Shown here: positions 1 through 8,145 of the stretch, piece after piece
How the letters are laid out: each line of letters opens with the position of its first letter
How positions within the stretch are numbered: position 1 is the stretch's first letter
Position numbers and translations under genes: made by a program
Notes under the pieces: model-generated
What the model was told of the DNA's origin: nothing
Database searches by the model: none
What the model saw: only the letters and a program-made list of their open reading frames with translations
Source of the DNA: a virus
DNA: 23,240 nucleotides
Virus record (IMG/VR): IMGVR_UViG_3300045926_000231
Span: 1-23,240 of that record
Reading direction: 5' to 3' (one strand)

Positions 1-1377
1 CACGAGCTCGCCGCCCCCGATACGATAAGCCTGGAAGTAGGTATCGATCGCCTGTCCGTTTATCGCGAAGGGCTCCGTCTTCTTGACTTTCGCAATATGC
101 TCATCGTCCCGCAGGCGTAGCTCGACAAGCCGGTAGTCCTGGCCCGAATCGCGATACTGCAGATCTACACGGTTGACCGTTTTCTCGCGGGTGCCAAGAA
201 ACCATTCGAACGAGGCCTTGAGCACGTTGGCCCGTGTTGTGCCACTTCTTGTTTCCGCACGGTCTGAGAACACTGCTTTCACGCGCATGACCTCCGTGCC
301 GGTCCGGTTCAGATCCGGCGGCAGCGGAGCTGAAAGAAGCGGCAATCCACTAATGTCGTCTATTTCAAAAGCAGAGCCGTCATTCTCGGAGTGAAAGCGC
401 AGCTTGTTCGAGCCCGCCTCAGGTACGACGTACCAGACAACCGTCGTTCCCACGGGCGGACTGATCATATCGACCATCAGCGTCTCATCAGCTCCGAGCG
501 TGATGGTCTCGTACGGCGAGAGCAGCGTTTGCCCGTGCTCGTTGCGCAGCGCGTACGCGACCTGGTAATCGCCCGCCGGCAAACCGCCACCTTTCGAATT
601 AAGAACCGGAGGGTCCGTTGGGTTAGCTACCGGAGCAACGTGAGCAAGCGTTAACGGCTCGTCAACGGTAAGGGTGCCGAATCGAGCGGTGAGAGTTATC
701 GTATCGACGCCATCCCACTCGATCGCGAACTTCCGGCTGGCGTTCGGGTGCCCTCGAAATGCACCGGCAATAAAGCTCGACACAGACGCAGGCGTGTCGG
801 TCAGCGACGGGATGAACTGGATCTCGTCACTGTCCAGCTCGATCAGGTAAGTGTCGGATGCCGTACGGGCATTCACAACGAGACTGGCGGTTGCCGGCGT
901 CGAATTACCATCGCAGCCTGAGAAGCCGGTGACGGTAATGTCGCTGGGATTGGAGCAAGTCACGTTCAGCGTAGCGCTGTTCTGCGAGACCGGATAATTC
1001 GCATCAGTGACAACCCGAATTTCGGAATCGTTCGTGTGAGGATCGATGAGAAGAAAATATTTCAGGTCATTTACCCAGGCGGATACATCATCGACATCGA
1101 GAACAGTGTCGCCGATCGGGAAAGCCGCAGTACCCAGACCCCAGTCCACCGGCTTCTTGTTGTGCAGCCGGATCTTCCCGTTCGCTCCCTGCGTCATGAA
1201 CATCCGGGATGCGGGAAAGATCACTTTGTGCAGCAGCTCCAAGACCGGTATTTGCTCGACAACGGCGAGGTTCGACGTATAACGCGATCTCATATATCCG
1301 GCAAGCCCCGGCAGGGCACCTGGCAGCGGTGGCGGTTCTTCCGGATCCGGAACTGGCGGTTCTATAGGTGCGACCAT
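1..1377 (-). CDS. Tail tip / hub-associated protein, 3' end outside window
   Basis: The frame is open without a stop from an ATG at 1377 to the left edge, giving 459 codons of an incomplete protein. The start lies 7 bases after the stop of the hub gene. The first 30 residues are proline-rich. Residues about 40-110 include a stretch (FMTQGANGKIRLHNKKPVDWG) of the kind seen in phage tail hub and tip proteins. Residues about 265-350 (GDYQVAYALRNEHGQTLLSP and after) look like a beta-sandwich or fibronectin-like module of phage fibres. Its place as the last gene after tape measure, distal tail and hub supports a tip, receptor-binding or host-contact role at the end of the tail. I do not see a peptidase or lysozyme motif in the visible part. 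Family assignment is inference from position and fold-like patterns; the complete length is unknown. Confidence 0.7.
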   Translation of the reverse strand, partial: MVAPIEPPVPDPEEPPPLPGALPGLAGYMRSRYTSNLAVVEQIPVLELLHKVIFPASRMFMTQGANGKIRLHNKKPVDWGLGTAAFPIGDTVLDVDDVSAWVNDLKYFLLIDPHTNDSEIRVVTDANYPVSQNSATLNVTCSNPSDITVTGFSGCDGNSTPATASLVVNARTASDTYLIELDSDEIQFIPSLTDTPASVSSFIAGAFRGHPNASRKFAIEWDGVDTITLTARFGTLTVDEPLTLAHVAPVANPTDPPVLNSKGGGLPAGDYQVAYALRNEHGQTLLSPYETITLGADETLMVDMISPPVGTTVVWYVVPEAGSNKLRFHSENDGSAFEIDDISGLPLLSAPLPPDLNRTGTEVMRVKAVFSDRAETRSGTTRANVLKASFEWFLGTREKTVNRVDLQYRDSGQDYRLVELRLRDDEHIAKVKKTEPFAINGQAIDTYFQAYRIGGGELV

Positions 1378-1383
1378 AATGGC

Positions 1384-2595
1384 TTATGCGGGCTCAACAA
1401 AGATAAAGTCTGAAAGGGACGTGTTGAATATCTGCTCCGCGTTGAAATTAAAGACGTTCAGAAAAGTCGCATCGTCGATCCAGTTCTCGTCGAGCTTGCA
1501 GTAATATTCGGACGTGATCAGGAACCTGGTATGGGCGGCACCATTGTCGGTCCACTGTGTTGCTACCCAATCCCCGCCTCCGTCCGGAGTGAGCATCAGG
1601 CGTCCGAAGATCACCGCTGCAACCTCGGGAGCAGGATCGACCGCATCCATCGATGAATTAGTGACGACTGCCCGCGTATGCGCCGTTCGCGAGTAATAAG
1701 ACGGATAATCGGGAAACGTCGGGTCGTCCGGTCCGTTTGCGGTGCCGACCAAGCCCATGAACGGGGCGATGAACGTCAAAGGCAGCGTTTCATCAACCGA
1801 CCGGACATTCTGCATGTCCTCGATCTCGCCTTCGCAAAAAGCGGTACGGATCTTCAGATCTACGCCAATATCCGCATAAGCAATATTTACTCCCAGGACC
1901 TGTGCCCGGCCAAAAACCTCGGGCACGTCCTTGTTTGCATCAAGATCTGAATAGCTTGACCACTGCAGTGTTTTTGTAACGGTCTTCTTGAAGCCAAACA
2001 GCCCTGCGATACCACCGCGTTTCTGGCGCACCGAATAGGTGCTCGTACCGTATCTCGGGATGAACAAGAACCCTTCGTATTCCGGGTCTGACGCCACCCT
2101 ACCCTCGGCATCGTCCTTCGAGAACTTTCTCCTGGGAACGGGAACGGTCATCGCATCGAGAATGAACTTCGCGGTGACCGAAAGTGTCTGGCGATTTCCT
2201 GACTTCGGTTTTTCGCAGCGGCCAGTGAAAAGAATTTGGGAGTCAGTCAGTGCGACACTTTGCGATCGCGAGATGAGACGGATGACGAGAATGAGACCTT
2301 CAAACCCGTTCGTGAATTCGAACTGCGAAATCTCGTTATCGAGATTGAGAAAGTCAACACTCGCCGAGTTCACCTCTTCCCCGATCGTTCGTTTTATCCG
2401 ACCGAACTTTTTGACCAGGCGTTTGTACTCGCGCGTGCGAAAAGTGATGCCCGCGATCGCTGCAAAACAGTCGATCGCATCTTCCGGATCGAACCCGTCC
2501 GTGCCGGGCACCGCATCCGCGTCATAGATCTCACAGACGATCGAGATGTCCGTCGCGGTAAGCAGGATGTTTTCGAGGGCGGCATTCTCTATCAC
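1384..2595 (-). CDS. Tail hub / baseplate protein
   Basis: This 403-residue protein starts at a GTG three bases after the stop of the distal-tail gene, without a clear Shine-Dalgarno sequence, so translational coupling is likely. The N-terminal half (about residues 1-160) resembles hub proteins of the DUF2163 or gp27-like kind in layout: a phase with FLNLDNEISQF, then a segment with a CEKPKSG motif and VPVPRRKF. The second half contains VPEVFGRAQVLG followed by IRTAFCEGEIEDM, a pattern I associate with the N-terminal region of lambda J-like tail proteins. The protein is rich in beta-strand-like stretches and has no signal peptide or membrane segment. Hub proteins form the ring that closes the tail tube and carries the tip. 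Position after the tape measure and distal tail genes fits. The exact family needs a profile search. Confidence 0.65.
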   Translation of the reverse strand: MIENAALENILLTATDISIVCEIYDADAVPGTDGFDPEDAIDCFAAIAGITFRTREYKRLVKKFGRIKRTIGEEVNSASVDFLNLDNEISQFEFTNGFEGLILVIRLISRSQSVALTDSQILFTGRCEKPKSGNRQTLSVTAKFILDAMTVPVPRRKFSKDDAEGRVASDPEYEGFLFIPRYGTSTYSVRQKRGGIAGLFGFKKTVTKTLQWSSYSDLDANKDVPEVFGRAQVLGVNIAYADIGVDLKIRTAFCEGEIEDMQNVRSVDETLPLTFIAPFMGLVGTANGPDDPTFPDYPSYYSRTAHTRAVVTNSSMDAVDPAPEVAAVIFGRLMLTPDGGGDWVATQWTDNGAAHTRFLITSEYYCKLDENWIDDATFLNVFNFNAEQIFNTSLSDFIFVEPA

Positions 2596-2598
2596 GAT

Positions 2599-3612
2599 TC
2601 AGGGATATTTGATCAGGTCGAACTCAATGTCGTTCTTCCATGACATATGCTTCACGTGCGAGCGGTTGTATTGGAGGATCCGCACATCGGTCCACTCAGT
2701 GCCGTACTTGTCGCGAAAGATGAACGGGTTAGCTATCCGCGCCTGGTTCCAGAACTCGTCGAAGATCACCGTCTGCTCCGGCGTGCGTGCGAGGTAGTTG
2801 TACTGCCACCGGCGCGGAGGAGTGTCGGCCACTTCGTTGAACGTCCGGCCGCGGTCCTCGTATTCGTAGGAATCAGTAATGTCCTGGTACCGCAACGGCT
2901 CGGCGTAGAACCGGGACCGCTTGAACTGCATAAGATCATCACTGGGAAAATAGAACGGCAACCCCAATTGCCAGGCTGAAAACTTGATATTGAAATAAAG
3001 CCTTATGCGCTCAACTTCGGTTGACGTAAGCACTGAATCATAAAAAAGAACTTCGAAGATATAGCCTTTCCAAATGCGGCCGGCGAGATCTCTTTGCCGT
3101 CCGACCTGCAATCCGTCGAGCCCGAAGCCGCCGCTGTTCGAAACCTCGATCAATGCGGCGTCGCCATTAACCGGGGCCTGCATATTGTTTTGAGCGTAAA
3201 GTACCCCGTTCTTTACATAGCTCACGACTACCGGCGTGAGATCGAAAAACTTTGTGCCAGAGCTTTCGCTCAGCAATATGTCGCCACTGGTCTCGCCTCC
3301 GACAAGCCCACGGTTCGTTGTAAAGGCCGCCTCGTCATTGCTCGCAAGAATAAAAACATGCTTCGGAAAAATGCTGCCGGTCCAATTCAGGGGCACCGTA
3401 GTAGAGCCGTTAAAATACCAGCCCGGATGACCGTATAGAACATCGGCCGTAAGCACCGGAGCATTGAGGACCGCACAGTCGATCGAGCGTCCGTTCCCGG
3501 AATAGTCGTAAATGATGTTGTGGCCCGAGACCCCCATCTCATACATGTGCCAGGCCAAGAGCCCCGAGGTAGGTATCAGTCCACAATTTTTCCATTCTTG
3601 GGCTGTCGGCAT
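2599..3612 (-). CDS. Distal tail-like protein with N-terminal LamG/concanavalin-like domain
   Basis: This 337-residue protein appears to be made of two parts. Residues about 15-220 look like a LamG/concanavalin A-like jelly roll: GLLAWHMYEM, YDYSGNGR, GWYFNGST, and near the end of the domain GYIFEVLFYDSVLTSTEVERI, which is the typical last strand and helix of LamG_3-type domains. Residues about 225-337 resemble phage distal tail or DUF2460-like proteins, with F.FRDKYGTEWTDVRI and HMSWKNDIEFDLIKYP at the end. Distal tail proteins form a ring between tube and hub, and a jelly-roll domain there could bind host glycans. The ATG lies 8 bases after the tape-measure stop and lacks an obvious ribosome-binding site. 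The LamG part is well supported by pattern; the distal-tail part is by motif and position. Confidence 0.7.
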   Translation of the reverse strand: MPTAQEWKNCGLIPTSGLLAWHMYEMGVSGHNIIYDYSGNGRSIDCAVLNAPVLTADVLYGHPGWYFNGSTTVPLNWTGSIFPKHVFILASNDEAAFTTNRGLVGGETSGDILLSESSGTKFFDLTPVVVSYVKNGVLYAQNNMQAPVNGDAALIEVSNSGGFGLDGLQVGRQRDLAGRIWKGYIFEVLFYDSVLTSTEVERIRLYFNIKFSAWQLGLPFYFPSDDLMQFKRSRFYAEPLRYQDITDSYEYEDRGRTFNEVADTPPRRWQYNYLARTPEQTVIFDEFWNQARIANPFIFRDKYGTEWTDVRILQYNRSHVKHMSWKNDIEFDLIKYP

Positions 3613-3620
3613 ATCTGGAT

Positions 3621-6242
3621 CTATGAGTAACGCTCGATGAGAACCTTCATTCGACCATTGCGATTCGCGTCATCTTCGACCACATCAAGAACTCCTTCGG
3701 AGTTCAGTTTCACGTGCAGCTGAGCCTGCAATGGCGTCGCCTGATTTATACCCGACTCAACGATCACCGGCTCGCGGCTCGAGTAAACCTGTCCCTGTCC
3801 GGACGTGTTGGAATTCTGACCCGAAGAAGAACTCGATGCTGTGCTGTAGCCGGACTGAGCTTGTCTGTTAAAACTGTTGCCGGCGATCGCACGTCCGGCG
3901 AGAGCTGCAACACCGGCAACGGACCCGTAGAACGCAGCCGCCGTGAATGCCCAGGCCGCACTCTCGTACTGGTGGGTAGCGAGAAAGAAAAAACCTTCGG
4001 CAGTTGCCATGATCGCCTTTACGGCTGCTTCGGCTGCGACTGATGCGAGGGCTGCGGCGAGAATCTGCCGCATTACAGCGGGGCCGGTCTTTCCGTAAAG
4101 CACCCACTGCTCGACGACGCTGCCGATCGCTCGGGCGACATTCATGAACGCCGTCTGCATCATTCGGGAGAGGTCTATGACAATGGCGTTGATGGTCGGC
4201 GCGGTGGAAGTAATGAGATCGAAGAACTCCATCCAGCTCGCCATCCACGAATCAAGAATGCCTTGCTCGGGCAGGATCTCCGGCGTAGGCGTCGTGATTC
4301 CCGGCCCGCCTTCTTCCGCTCCGGCCTCGATACCCCACACGCGATCGCGAACCGCTTTCAGGTCCTGTTGGTATTTATCGAAAGCTTCGAGACCCTTCTG
4401 GTAATACAGCTCTTCGATAGTCGCCTTTTGTTCGACCTCGTTGGCCTTGCCTTTGATCGCCTCGAGCTGCCTTTGTTTTTCGGCCTCGATCCGATCCTGC
4501 TGGGCGTGAAGATCGAACGTGAGCTGCTCGTATTCGAACTGGTGGAGATCCTCGCGATTGGCAAGAACGTTCCGTCCGGCACGGATCTCGGTCTCGTAAC
4601 GCTCGCGCTCGCTTTGCCGCCACATCTCGAGCCGGGACTGCTCAATGCGGCTCATTTCTTTTTCGATCTTCTCGGCTTCGGCGATGACGGTCTTGCCATG
4701 AGTCTCGACCAGTTTCTTATCGGCCTGGAGCATCGCCTCGATCCGGTTATTGAGAGCGTCCGTACGCTCCATCATCTGTTTTTTGAGGAGAGCTCCTTGC
4801 GGATCGGACTCGTCGGGATTACCGACTGCCTGGCGTTCGAGCTCGTAAAGTTTCTGGGAGACCTCATCGATCTGCTGCACGAGACTTCTCAATGCAGATT
4901 CTTCTTTAGTGGCGAACGTGGCGGTATCGCCAGTCTTCTTGAATTCCTCGCGAAGCTTCTCGAGCGTTCTGGTGAAATCTTCCTCGATGTCTTTAAGAAA
5001 CGCTTTTTCGAGTTGGACCTGTGCGTTGAGATCAGCTTTGATAGCCGCCTCACGCTCGCGGGCCCGCTTTTCGGCCGCGGCTTTCGCGCGTTCCTGTTCT
5101 TCGTCGCTTATACCGAAGCTCCCGGGGCCTGCTCTTCTCCCGCCGGCACCACCAGCACCGGTTGCGTCCGACTGTCCCTGGGAAGCTGCTCGCTGATTCG
5201 ACCACTCGCCGACGATCCGGCCCAGATTCATCGACGCCTCACTGATCCCGAAAGTACCGATCGCGAGAGCTACGCGGATGACCGTCTGATTGTCATTGAT
5301 AAAATTGACAAGCCCCTTTAGGGCATAGATGGAATCGCTTAGCACGCGGGCGATAACTCGGCCCCAGTTCGCCACCTCCTCTTGGTTATCTTTCAGCCAG
5401 TCGCTGAGCTCTTCTGCAAGTTTTTGAAACTCGGGCATGACGGCGAAGCCGATGGTACGGGCAACGCCGGAGAGCTGCGCGTTGAGCGTGTCCATCTGGT
5501 CGCCGAACTCATCAGCCGCACGCGCCGCTTCGTCGTCGATCGTGACGCCGAGCTCTTTTGCTTGTTTGGTCAGCTCCTCGAGATTGCCGTCGAAGGATTT
5601 TATGAACGGGAGCAGCTCGGTTCCGGATTTACCGAAGGCCTCCATCGCGAGGGCCATCTGCTTCGTTCCGGATTCTGTTTCGGCGATCGTCTTCAGGGCC
5701 TGACCAAGGGCTGTGTCCAGGTCATCGGACGTAACCCCGAGCCGCTTCATTTTGTCCTGGGCTTTTTCGGAACCGTTCGCCGCTTCATTCACAGCTCTCG
5801 CAAACTTTGCGGATCCCGCGGTGATCGCCTCTAAAGAAGTGCCTGACTGGTCCGCGGCGAATTTCATCGCCGACAATTTTTCCGCGGAGAGGCCGGTCTT
5901 CTCGCTCGCGTCGAAGATCTCCGATCCGTAGTCGGCTGCCTGAGTTGCGAGATCGAAGAGAGCTCTCGTTGCGGTAACGGCAGCGGCGGCAGCTGCAGCA
6001 AGACCCGTGGCAGCGATGCCGACAGCAGCACCCACGGCGGGCATTGCACCGGCGAGCTTTCCGGCTGCGCCCTCGCTTAGGCCTATGCTTTGAGCGAAAG
6101 ACTGAAAGCCCCCGGTGCCGGAGGTCCCGGCAACCTGGGTTGTGTCTTTTATTTCTTTCTGAAGCTCGCGAAACTCTTTTTGAGCCTGGTCTGTATCGCC
6201 GACAGCACGAAAGAGAAGATCTGATGCGGATGCGATGGCCAC
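3621..6242 (-). CDS. Tail tape measure protein
   Basis: At 873 residues this is the longest gene in the window and lies directly after the tail assembly chaperones, the invariant position of tape measure genes. The N-terminus carries a short charged helix, then an Ala/Gly-rich hydrophobic stretch (about residues 62-95), then SEKTGLSAEKLSAMKFAADQSG and AFGKSGTELLPFIK, typical of the TP901-type tape measure core. Residues about 375-620 are highly charged and helical (coiled coil). A second hydrophobic region at about 715-790 (QILAAALASVAAEAAVKAI and following) matches the membrane-active C-terminal part. Such proteins set tail length and are ejected ahead of the DNA. The start is a GTG at 6242 with no visible Shine-Dalgarno; the nearest in-frame upstream stop lies about 30 bases away, so no better start exists. 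Confidence 0.93.
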   Translation of the reverse strand: MAIASASDLLFRAVGDTDQAQKEFRELQKEIKDTTQVAGTSGTGGFQSFAQSIGLSEGAAGKLAGAMPAVGAAVGIAATGLAAAAAAAVTATRALFDLATQAADYGSEIFDASEKTGLSAEKLSAMKFAADQSGTSLEAITAGSAKFARAVNEAANGSEKAQDKMKRLGVTSDDLDTALGQALKTIAETESGTKQMALAMEAFGKSGTELLPFIKSFDGNLEELTKQAKELGVTIDDEAARAADEFGDQMDTLNAQLSGVARTIGFAVMPEFQKLAEELSDWLKDNQEEVANWGRVIARVLSDSIYALKGLVNFINDNQTVIRVALAIGTFGISEASMNLGRIVGEWSNQRAASQGQSDATGAGGAGGRRAGPGSFGISDEEQERAKAAAEKRAREREAAIKADLNAQVQLEKAFLKDIEEDFTRTLEKLREEFKKTGDTATFATKEESALRSLVQQIDEVSQKLYELERQAVGNPDESDPQGALLKKQMMERTDALNNRIEAMLQADKKLVETHGKTVIAEAEKIEKEMSRIEQSRLEMWRQSERERYETEIRAGRNVLANREDLHQFEYEQLTFDLHAQQDRIEAEKQRQLEAIKGKANEVEQKATIEELYYQKGLEAFDKYQQDLKAVRDRVWGIEAGAEEGGPGITTPTPEILPEQGILDSWMASWMEFFDLITSTAPTINAIVIDLSRMMQTAFMNVARAIGSVVEQWVLYGKTGPAVMRQILAAALASVAAEAAVKAIMATAEGFFFLATHQYESAAWAFTAAAFYGSVAGVAALAGRAIAGNSFNRQAQSGYSTASSSSSGQNSNTSGQGQVYSSREPVIVESGINQATPLQAQLHVKLNSEGVLDVVEDDANRNGRMKVLIERYS

Positions 6243-6279
6243 GGAACTTAATTTAGCGAGTAAAAGGGCGGGTTATGCT

Positions 6280-6594
6280 TTACCAGACATTGGGATTGTC
6301 ATTCGGATCAACCGGGCCGCTGCCGTTCGCTTCCGTTTCTTCACTGCCACTCTCGAGGATCTTCTTCGGATCTCCGCCAAGCAGTCCGGTGGCCATCGCC
6401 GCGAGGCTCTTTATCAGCGACTCGAGTCGTTTGTAATCGCGCGAATCGAAGTGCTCGACAAGGATCGAGACCGCCGCGAGGTCCAAGTCGAGGGCCAGCT
6501 GTTCGTTGTTGCTTATTTTGAGAAGGTCTGAGGGCCTTTTACCGAAATGATGACCTGTCAGTGCCAGCCAGAGAAGGTTATCCTTGTGCGTCGC
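6280..6594 (-). CDS. Tail assembly chaperone, downstream (frameshifted) part
   Basis: This frame continues the chaperone family pattern (THKDNLLWLALTGHHFGKRP, then DLL and a helical stretch with LVEHFDSRDYKRLESLIKSL) but has no usable start codon. It is open from 6642, and the first ATG, GTG or TTG is a TTG at 6486, which would remove the conserved-looking LWLALTGHHFGKRP part. It overlaps the end of the preceding chaperone in a different frame (+1, equal to -2). Tail chaperone pairs just before the tape measure are widely made by programmed frameshifting (lambda G/GT type), so I annotate this as the C-terminal 104 residues of a fusion of about 245 residues. The coordinate given starts just after my preferred slip codon. 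A sequencing indel is the main alternative. Confidence 0.7.
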   Translation of the reverse strand, partial: ATHKDNLLWLALTGHHFGKRPSDLLKISNNEQLALDLDLAAVSILVEHFDSRDYKRLESLIKSLAAMATGLLGGDPKKILESGSEETEANGSGPVDPNDNPNVW

Positions 6595-6642
6595 GAAACG
6601 AAGCCAGGGACTCGCCCTGCTTACCTCCTGCCCAGATCCATT
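6578..6642 (-). promoter_or_regulatory. Probable programmed frameshift window with internal SD-like sequence
   Basis: Between 6642, where the downstream frame opens after a TGA, and 6578, where the upstream frame ends, the two chaperone frames overlap by about 65 bases. On the minus strand there is a perfect Shine-Dalgarno-like AGGAGGT at 6629-6623 inside the coding sequence, and no start codon follows it in the second frame. A possible slip is the codon UUU followed by C (6598-6595), because tRNA-Phe can re-pair from UUU to UUC in the +1 frame. The 25-base distance to the SD-like site is longer than in prfB, so the exact site is uncertain. Confidence 0.5.
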
Positions 6643-7018
6643 TCATGATCGCTTCGAAATCTTCCGGCAAAATATCTTCCGGAGTGATCGCGTCATCCGG
6701 CAGCTCGGTCCCCGGCTCCGTATTGATGACCACTTTCGGCTCGACGGCGCAGTACTCGAGCATTCGCTTGCCCACTTTTTGGGAATCAATAAAATCCTGT
6801 TCAGTGAAATGGCGAAGCACGTACTCGTTGACCGCGTCTTTCTCTTTGGTCTGAGACGCCTTTTGCATCTTCGCCGTGAGCGATGCCGGCAACACACCCG
6901 TGGTCACCCACTGCTGAATCGGGGCGACGCGCATTTTGAACACCGCGCCGGACGGCAGCAACAGTTCTTCGACCACCTGCTTTTCGGAGGCGAGTTTTTT
7001 GTATTCAGAAGCCTTCAT
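6578..7018 (-). CDS. Tail assembly chaperone, upstream part
   Basis: This 146-residue protein sits between the tail tube and tape measure genes, where tail assembly chaperones are always found in long-tailed phages. It begins with a charged segment (KASEYKKLASEKQVVEELLL), followed by LPSGAVFKMRVAPIQQWVTTG, a phrase typical of small tail chaperones and related tail proteins in which a modified tail component is presented. The C-terminal part (PEDILPEDFEAIMKWIWAGG) is acidic and helical. The chaperone and its frameshifted long form would coat the tape measure during tube assembly. The ATG at 7018 has no Shine-Dalgarno but follows a terminator hairpin by about 40 bases. Its end overlaps the downstream frame, which has no start codon, supporting production of a short and a long form. 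Confidence 0.75.
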   Translation of the reverse strand: MKASEYKKLASEKQVVEELLLPSGAVFKMRVAPIQQWVTTGVLPASLTAKMQKASQTKEKDAVNEYVLRHFTEQDFIDSQKVGKRMLEYCAVEPKVVINTEPGTELPDDAITPEDILPEDFEAIMKWIWAGGKQGESLASFRDAQG

Positions 7019-7057
7019 GTGAATTTAGAACGGTTAAGAAATTTTAGACGAGTTCAG

Positions 7058-7093
7058 AAAAGGGGCGGGGCGGGTCATGGCGTAACCCGCCCC
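7058..7093 (-). terminator. Intrinsic terminator after the tail tube gene
   Basis: Read on the minus strand, GGGGCGGGT (7093-7085) pairs perfectly with ACCCGCCCC (7075-7067) around a 9-base loop, followed by GCCCC and four T (7061-7058). The stem is long and G+C rich, the T-tract short, so termination may be partial. It lies about 25 bases after the tail tube stop codon and before the chaperone gene, a place where reduced readthrough would keep tube protein in excess over chaperone. Confidence 0.65.
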
Positions 7094-7118
7094 GGTTCAG
7101 CGACGGACGGCAGCAAAA

Positions 7119-7706
7119 TTATGATGTCTGGTACCAAAGGGCTCCGACGAGATCCGTTGCGGCTCGCGACGTCACCGCGAGACCAACGAACTCGAGCGAG
7201 ATCTTCGCCCTGGTCTGGCGGCTGATCGGCATCTCGAACGGAGCATTGTTGTAGGCCTGATATAGATGGAACACCACGTATTTTGTCGAATCGGCCTTGG
7301 TCGGCGCGATCACGGCAACACTGGTAAAGCTCAATGTCCCCTCACCGATGGTCCAGGCTTTCTTTCCGGTCGGGGTAAGAGGCGTTCCCACGCCGACGGT
7401 CGCAATGCTCAGAAGATCTTCGTCGAGGACCTGGGACGCATCGCACTTGATCGTTGCCCCGATCTGATCGAGATTGCGCTCAAGCGGGTATTTGAACTCG
7501 TCAAAGAACTCTTCGGTAAAGGTTTTGGTCATCCCGATCATCGCCCCTTGCTCGGTAAGACCGACCAGCTTGCGATTAGGATTCTCCGTTGCATCCGGAG
7601 ACCCGCCCGTGAGCGTCAGGTACTGACTCGCCGCCGGGACCGCCAAGCCGAACCAGATACGCCCGGCGTTCTTTTGAGTTTTGGTGACATCGATCGAAGT
7701 TCCCAT
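7119..7706 (-). CDS. Major tail tube protein
   Basis: This is a 195-residue protein with the composition and layout of a tail tube protein: a short N-terminus (MGTSIDVTKTQKNAGRIWFG), a central strand-rich region (VGLTEQGAMIGMTKTFTEE, DEFKYPLERNLDQIGATIKC) and a C-terminal half rich in T, S, V and A. Tube proteins polymerise into stacked hexamers around the tape measure. Its position directly upstream of the chaperone pair and tape measure is diagnostic. The ATG at 7706 is preceded by GAGAGAG at a fair distance. A strong hairpin with a T-tract follows the stop codon, as expected for a gene whose product is needed in hundreds of copies. I base the call mainly on gene order and length; the fold itself is inference. 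Confidence 0.8.
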   Translation of the reverse strand: MGTSIDVTKTQKNAGRIWFGLAVPAASQYLTLTGGSPDATENPNRKLVGLTEQGAMIGMTKTFTEEFFDEFKYPLERNLDQIGATIKCDASQVLDEDLLSIATVGVGTPLTPTGKKAWTIGEGTLSFTSVAVIAPTKADSTKYVVFHLYQAYNNAPFEMPISRQTRAKISLEFVGLAVTSRAATDLVGALWYQTS

Positions 7707-7758
7707 TGCTTTACTCTCTCGCTAGAAATTTAAGTGCGGCTTCTCGCCGATCTTGGGC

Positions 7759-8121
7759 CTATTTTATGGACTTGTAGTACTTGTTGATTTCCCCACGGTT
7801 GGCGACGGCCCGTTTCTTGAGCTCCTCGTGCTGCTCTTTTGCCGCGGCAAAATGAAATTCTGCCTCCGGCAGATGAGCGAACTCTTCTTTCTTTGGCTCC
7901 GGGATCTTAGTCGGGTCCGGCATCTGCAATCCGCCAAAGAGCGGATTCAAAAAATCGGCATCAGTGAACTGGCCGTGACCGCCGATGCGGGCAACCTCAT
8001 GAAGCACGGCAAGGGCTTTTTCTTTACCGAAGTTCTCGACAGCTCGCGGATAAGTAAGCGTGCCGATCGAATCGACCGGTTCCTTCGAAGTGTTCTCTTT
8101 TGCAGTGTTCTCGTTTGCCAT
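7759..8121 (-). CDS. Uncharacterised phage protein between tail terminator and tail tube
   Basis: I do not recognise this 120-residue protein. It begins with a polar, low-complexity stretch (ANENTAKENTSKEPVDS), has a helical middle (NFGKEKALAVLHEVARIGGHG), a proline-rich acidic section (MPDPTKIPEPKKEEFAHLPE) and ends in a charged helix (EFHFAAAKEQHEELKKRAVA). It has no membrane segment and no cysteine motif. A good ribosome-binding site (AGGAG) lies 12 bases before the ATG at 8121. Its place between the tail-terminator-like gene and the tube gene argues for a minor tail or assembly role, but nothing in the sequence fixes one. Confidence 0.75.
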   Translation of the reverse strand: MANENTAKENTSKEPVDSIGTLTYPRAVENFGKEKALAVLHEVARIGGHGQFTDADFLNPLFGGLQMPDPTKIPEPKKEEFAHLPEAEFHFAAAKEQHEELKKRAVANRGEINKYYKSIK

Positions 8122-8145
8122 GTGATTGTGCAGCTCCTGATCGAT

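Noticed and set aside
4263-5321. A 352-codon open frame on the plus strand.
   Set aside because: It is entirely antisense to the tape measure gene and has Leu/Phe-rich composition with no recognisable domain, as expected from a shadow of a coiled-coil gene.
6280-6486. An independent 68-residue gene starting at TTG 6486.
   Set aside because: The conserved-looking part of the frame lies upstream of that TTG and has no start codon, so a frameshifted product explains it better.
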